Shown here in pieces: positions 59,917 through 64,000 of a stretch of 64,000 nucleotides of DNA. The notes beneath the pieces are model-generated. The model was not told where the DNA came from and searched no databases. It was given only the letters and a program-made list of their open reading frames with translations. Each line of letters opens with the position of its first letter. Positions within the stretch are counted from its first letter, which is position 1. The stretch is from Hansfordia pulvinata (lineage: Eukaryota > Ascomycota > Sordariomycetes > Xylariales). The translations under genes were made by a program, and so were the position numbers. The stretch spans positions 2,232,001-2,296,000 of the forward strand of contig BJKQ01000004.1 of NCBI GenBank assembly GCA_006538405.1, written 5' to 3'.

Positions 59917-60951
59917 TCAGACACCAAACTGAGCAGCTCGATGCGCACGTCGTCCCGAAGCCATGGCGGAGGCGAGGCTGGTGGGGCCGAATGGCGCGTC
60001 GGGGAAAGGAACGCCGTCGCTCATGTAGCGCGGAAGAGACATGGCGGAATTCGGACTCCACGGCGAAGCGCGAGGCATACCCGAGGATGCGCGGGGGTAG
60101 GAGCCCGACGCAACCACCACGCCGTGGGCGTAGCTCGAGGGAGGGTTCTGCTCAGACCGGAACGTGTGTCGCATGACGGCCTGGAGGAAATGCGGCACCT
60201 CGTCCCAGTTCCCTTGCCTTGCAGCAGCGATCACCCGTGGAGGGAAGAACGCATCGGGCACGGGCGGGACATGATGACCGCTTGAGCGGTTCGGGCGAGG
60301 CATCTCGCCCTGCTCAATGGCGGTCTTAAGCCATTGTTCCCAAAAGTCCTCGTCCAAGGGGCCAGAGGCGGCCTCTCCCGAGTCGTGCCGGGCAGCGCGT
60401 TCGCGTAGCCTTTCGTTGAGGGTGACGCCGACGCTCTCCAGCTCGCTGTCGCTGTCCTCTTCGGCGTCCATGTCCAGATCATCGATGGCGGCGCGGTCCT
60501 CGTGCATTTGTTCGGGCTCCTCGCGCAGCCTAGCATTGGTCGCCGAGGCCCGGTCTTCGGGCTCCACCCATTCACACATCGCATCAGCCGTCGTGTCCCG
60601 AATCACAATGCCCGAGTCTCTTTCGAATCGCTCTTTGGCCCACTTGGTCCCCTCCCACTTGGTCAAGCCATAGATTTCATTCGGGGTCAGGCGGAGGCCG
60701 TCAAAAGCGCGGAAAAGCCGACGGTGCCACGGCCAGCGGCTCAGGCGAATGCGATGAATGTGGTTGTTGTAGTCGAGGCCGGGGTACTTGGCCTCGGGGG
60801 TGTCGAGATGGCCGTAAAAGGAATGGACCTCTTGGCGGACCTCCATGATGAGATGCCGGTGCAGCAAGGCATGGAAATTCTGGGGGTCGCTGGTCCGCGA
60901 CTTGGGGAACATGTATTCGTACACGACCTGGTCGACAGGGCGGCCCTTCAT
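59917..60951 (-). CDS. Conserved hypothetical protein
   Basis: This is a continuous frame of 344 residues on the minus strand with good coding character. I recognise no known domain. An ordered, Trp- and His-rich N-terminal half includes YMFPKSRTSDPQNFHALLHR, then MEVRQEVHSFYGHLDTPEAK and LSRWPWHRRLFRAFDGLRLT, then EIYGLTKWEGTKWAKERFER (to about residue 110). A strongly acidic segment (MDAEEDSDSELES, about 161-173) and a disordered Pro/Ser-rich C-terminus follow. The frame is open a further 17 codons upstream of Met-60951 (SATSPFTADVVK precedes it) without another Met, so a short 5' exon is possible. It has no signal peptide or membrane segment. No intron is needed. Confidence 0.8.
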   Translation of the reverse strand: MKGRPVDQVVYEYMFPKSRTSDPQNFHALLHRHLIMEVRQEVHSFYGHLDTPEAKYPGLDYNNHIHRIRLSRWPWHRRLFRAFDGLRLTPNEIYGLTKWEGTKWAKERFERDSGIVIRDTTADAMCEWVEPEDRASATNARLREEPEQMHEDRAAIDDLDMDAEEDSDSELESVGVTLNERLRERAARHDSGEAASGPLDEDFWEQWLKTAIEQGEMPRPNRSSGHHVPPVPDAFFPPRVIAAARQGNWDEVPHFLQAVMRHTFRSEQNPPSSYAHGVVVASGSYPRASSGMPRASPWSPNSAMSLPRYMSDGVPFPDAPFGPTSLASAMASGRRAHRAAQFGV

Positions 60952-62110
60952 CTTGACGACGTCGGCCGTGAAGGGACTCGTGGCGGAAATCGGAGGTTGG
61001 GTTCAGTTTGCTCAACAACAGAAGGGCTGCCGCCCAGGTGTCGTGTGACGTGGTGCAGGACCGCTTTTTAAAAAGAGCCACAGAAGAACTCGGCGCAGTA
61101 TCCCGGCTGTACGTATCCCGACGTGCCGTGTGCTCGGACGGAGAGACGATGAGAGCGCGGCGCGTTCAGCCTGCAAGCCCGATGTGCCGTGGCCGAGGCG
61201 GGGTTTGGCAGGCACGGTAGAGCGCGAAACGGAGTTTGATATGCCGTGTCAGTGCTCTACGGCCCGATGGTCCGTTGGTCGAGCTGGGAGCTCCAGGGCG
61301 CTTTAGAATGCGAATTCCGGCTCGAGGGCGGGGAGTCGGGCGGTCGGTTATGATGCAGGGAGGTGCCGACAGCGAAGCCCCGGAGAAGGTCTAGAGTGAG
61401 TATTCTGCGAGGGTGGAGAGCCGACTGGCCGAGACGGGCGAGGGCGAAGAGAAGAGAGGAAGCCCAGCGAAGAGATATATGGTCACAGGCGCAGGCGCAG
61501 GGGTGCGAAGAGCGAGAGGTGGTCCAAGGCGTCGACGACGATGGAAGAACAAAGGGGGGGTTTTAAGGCAGCAAGCTCTCGCGTGGCAAACGGGTAGGCA
61601 GGCTGGCAAGTCCGCCAAGGCAGCAAGAATTGCAGAAGGACGAGGGGCCTCAGGCAACCGCGTCGGGCGGACTGGGATGGGTAGCTCGAGAAGGGTTGCC
61701 GAGGTCGCCGACTTGTGGAGGGCAGAGGGTATGTGTGCGAGTATGCGTGAGAGAGCGGGCGGTAGTGGGGAGAGTAGCAGCTGCAGGTCGTTTCGTCCGT
61801 AGATGGCGGTGGGATGTTGGCAGCGAAGCGGGGCGCCAGCAAGAGTGAGCGGGTTGTGTAGTCGACAGACACGAGAGAGGACTTGAGGGGAGCAAAGCCA
61901 GCGAAGCAAGCGAAGCAGACGAGCAGGAGAAAGAGAAGCCCGGACGGACGGACGGGGCGGACGGGGACGGGGAAGCGACTGAAGTAAGTAATAATCATTT
62001 CGAGACGGGGAGCGAGTATGCAGAATGCGGCAACCACTTAATACCGGACCTCATTGGGCACGGGCGGCTTGTGCGCAGTAGCGAGTGAGTGGGCGAGCGA
62101 GCGAGCGACT

Positions 62111-62143
62111 GACTGACTGACTGGTAGGTCCAGTCAGTCAGTC
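62111..62143. repeat. Perfect 14 bp inverted repeat with 5 nt loop
   Basis: GACTGACTGACTGG (62111-62124), loop TAGGT, then CCAGTCAGTCAGTC (62130-62143). It can form a stable hairpin in DNA or RNA. Each arm is itself built of the tetranucleotide GACT. Confidence 0.9.
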
Positions 62144-63497
62144 ATCAGTCTGACTGAGAGGAAGGTGAGGAAGATCGGGGCTAAGGTGAATCAAGGGCCC
62201 AGTAGCGCCTGATGGGGCCCTTTCGAGAGACAGCCCACCGCGCCAATCTTGGTACGCGGGTTCCGCCGTCTCTCCTTTGCGTTTAGACCGGGGTCCGGGG
62301 CGTGCTGTGCGGAAGGTCCCCTGGCGCGCGGCGCGGTACATGCACGCAAGTACCTTAGGTACGATGGGTGTCCCCATGGATCCCCGTTCGGAGTACAACG
62401 AGTAGGCCTGGAGGGGTGGCACGGGTGGGTGCCCACAGGGTATGTCTGGAGGTATCTACCGGGCGTATGGGTGGGGTCATCAGCCGCCGGATCCCCCCTT
62501 CGAGCACGGGCTATCAGGTACGCCCAGTTGGATGTACTCGCGCACGACCGTTGGACCCGCCCTGTGCGTCCGCAAGGATTGCTGTCGGCGTTGACAACCT
62601 CCTGGCAGGCACCTTGCCAGGATGCAGCTGGGGCTGAGTTGGCTGACCGAATACGCGGCGGCGGTGGCAATGGAACCTATGTTAGGTACGCAGACGGGCG
62701 GAACAAACCTGCGGAACAAACCTGCGGGCAACGCTAGACGGCGGCGGCGGCAGCAGCAGCGGCGATGATGGCGGCGGTGCCAACGGACAGAAGAAGCCTC
62801 GGACACGCAGGACGTCCGCGTCGTTGGGGCGCAGGCGCTACGAGTAGACACACAGAGACGTGCGAACACACATACGCATGGCAATGATGGTATGTTGATG
62901 ATCGTGATCATCGTCAAAACAGCACAGGTGATACATCCACGTTGGATGTCGGGTGGTGTCATTTCCTGCTGCTACTGTGTCATGCGCATAAACCGCGGAG
63001 CCGCGCCACTCCCGCCTTGTGCCGGCTCACGGGCGCTGGTGTTGCTCGCCTAAGGTTCTGCTTGTGCATGTACATACACATGCCGAATGTCGAGTACGCG
63101 CAGCTCTTGTCTGGTGTCTGGTCGTATGTATTCGTCTATCGATTAGGTATACTCGTAGATGCACGATGGACGGCTAATCGCACTGGAGCAACACGCATAA
63201 CCGAGGCATTGCCTGTCCGGCGCTTCACAGGCCATCATCATCTTGAGCAGATGTCAAGCTTCGCCTCGCCCGGCTGAGTGAGGACCCAGATTGTCGAATT
63301 ATGGTGCCAACAAGGCGTGCCACCAATTCCAGGACGCGGGCGTGCGGCCGGAATTTGCACCGCCCTGCTCCATGCGTTGGCCCGAGGAACATGAACGAGT
63401 GCTCATTGCAAGCCTGTTTTCAGGTACGCTTGGGCACAAGGGAGTATCCATACGGACGTAGGCGTAAGGATAGCAGTGGCCACTAGGTACTTATTTT

Positions 63498-63523
63498 ACC
63501 TACCTACCTACGAGTACTCGTAG
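63498..63523. repeat. Composite (TACC)n plus palindrome TACGAGTACTCGTA
   Basis: Three TACC units run directly into the 14-base perfect palindrome TACGAGTACTCGTA (63509-63522). This is the clearest example of the two recurrent intergenic words joined together. Confidence 0.85.
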
Positions 63524-63980
63524 TCCGAATCTTGGGTTCCATCACCGTGATGACATTGGAAAGGGACGCAATCGGCGCTAACACTCCGGCAAACGCCATG
63601 GCCCCGGGAGGCGGTCTCTCCCCAGAGCGGGCGGGCGGGCGGGCGACGCGCAGGATGGGGCACGCACACGTAATACCCCTCGTCGCAGGGCGCGAGAGAC
63701 AGGCCTACGAGCAACTCAGCGGGCAGGGAGCCCCCCGGCCGCAGGGATCCCGCCCGACAGGGACCCCCAATCTCGGCCGGCCATGTGCTGACCAAGGTGT
63801 CAAGGGCCACGCACGGCGACAAAGCCCGGCCCGCCCAGCTCATCAGCTGCCCAGAAATGAGGTTCCCGTCCGGATGGGCAAAAATAAGCAGCGGTGATGC
63901 GAAGTGGAGGTCGCCTGCGTACGATTGCTGGGGGTACTCGTAGTCGAGTTGGTCGTTCGCTTGACACGCACGAGTCCTTG

Positions 63981-64000
63981 CTCGCTCGCTCGCTCGCTCG
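63981..64000. repeat. (CTCG)5 tetranucleotide array at the window edge
   Basis: Five perfect CTCG units. The array may continue beyond the window. Confidence 0.85.

Larger units (their letters stand above)
60952..64000. other. Intergenic region to the window end
   Basis: Open frames at 61390-62040 lack motifs and credible codon structure. The region holds a 14 bp perfect hairpin at 62111-62143, TAGG and ACTCGTA words (63498-63523 and near 63932), and a terminal CTCG array. No gene is called. Confidence 0.5.

Noticed and set aside
61391..62037. Minus-strand frames of 172-184 codons near the window end
   Set aside because: Pro/Leu/Arg-rich, with no motifs and no consistent exon structure. The alternative frames are equally open.
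1..64000. CRISPR array or bacterial defence system
   Set aside because: The window is eukaryotic (introns, fungal proteins). The tandem repeats lack spacer-repeat structure.

Overview
This window is nuclear DNA from a filamentous ascomycete. The genes have short spliceosomal introns (GT..AG, mostly 50-270 bp, with CTAAC/CTGAC-like branch sites). The products match families with close Sordariomycete forms: an Mpv17/Sym1 protein, a GNAT-plus-bromodomain Gcn5, a Rad1 clamp subunit, Ost5, and a SMP-30-like lactonohydrolase. The DNA looks GC-rich by eye (not counted). Its intergenic parts are dense in microsatellites and in the words ACTCGTA/TACGAGT and (TAGG)n. I infer Sordariomycetes, probably Hypocreales; the order is a guess.

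Layout. 0-13 kb: end of a mitochondrial-type threonyl-tRNA synthetase (cut by the window edge), a bHLH regulator (minus), a Maf-family nucleotide pyrophosphatase, Sym1/Mpv17, a PX-domain protein resembling Ypt35 (minus) and a GH43 glycosidase. 13-33 kb: about 20 kb in which I can support no gene. 33.3-35.5 kb: one large conserved but uncharacterised protein. 35.5-48.5 kb: a second 13 kb stretch with no supportable gene. 48.5-54.5 kb: rad1 and OST5 (both minus), GCN5 (plus) divergent from them, then a 67-residue secreted four-cysteine peptide. 56.7-61 kb: an eight-exon secreted lactonohydrolase and a conserved hypothetical protein (minus). 61-64 kb: only repeats and intergenic sequence.

Most of the genes are housekeeping and do not form an obvious pathway: translation, nucleotide-pool cleaning, the mitochondrial inner membrane, endosomal lipid binding, N-glycosylation, the DNA-damage checkpoint and chromatin acetylation. 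No biosynthetic cluster, transposase, reverse transcriptase, tRNA, rRNA or CRISPR array could be supported.

Two things stand out. First, four conserved genes (Maf, the PX protein, the 33-35 kb protein and the lactonohydrolase) each need one or two single-base shifts to give their evidently conserved reading frame. Every shift has the same sign (one base missing), and most lie at or beside short C or T runs, so homopolymer undercalling in the assembly is the leading explanation. Second, the gene-free stretches carry a recurrent palindromic word (TACTCGTACGAGTA, TACGAGTACTCGTA and half-sites) that often abuts TAGGTAGG tracts and that no recognised feature explains.
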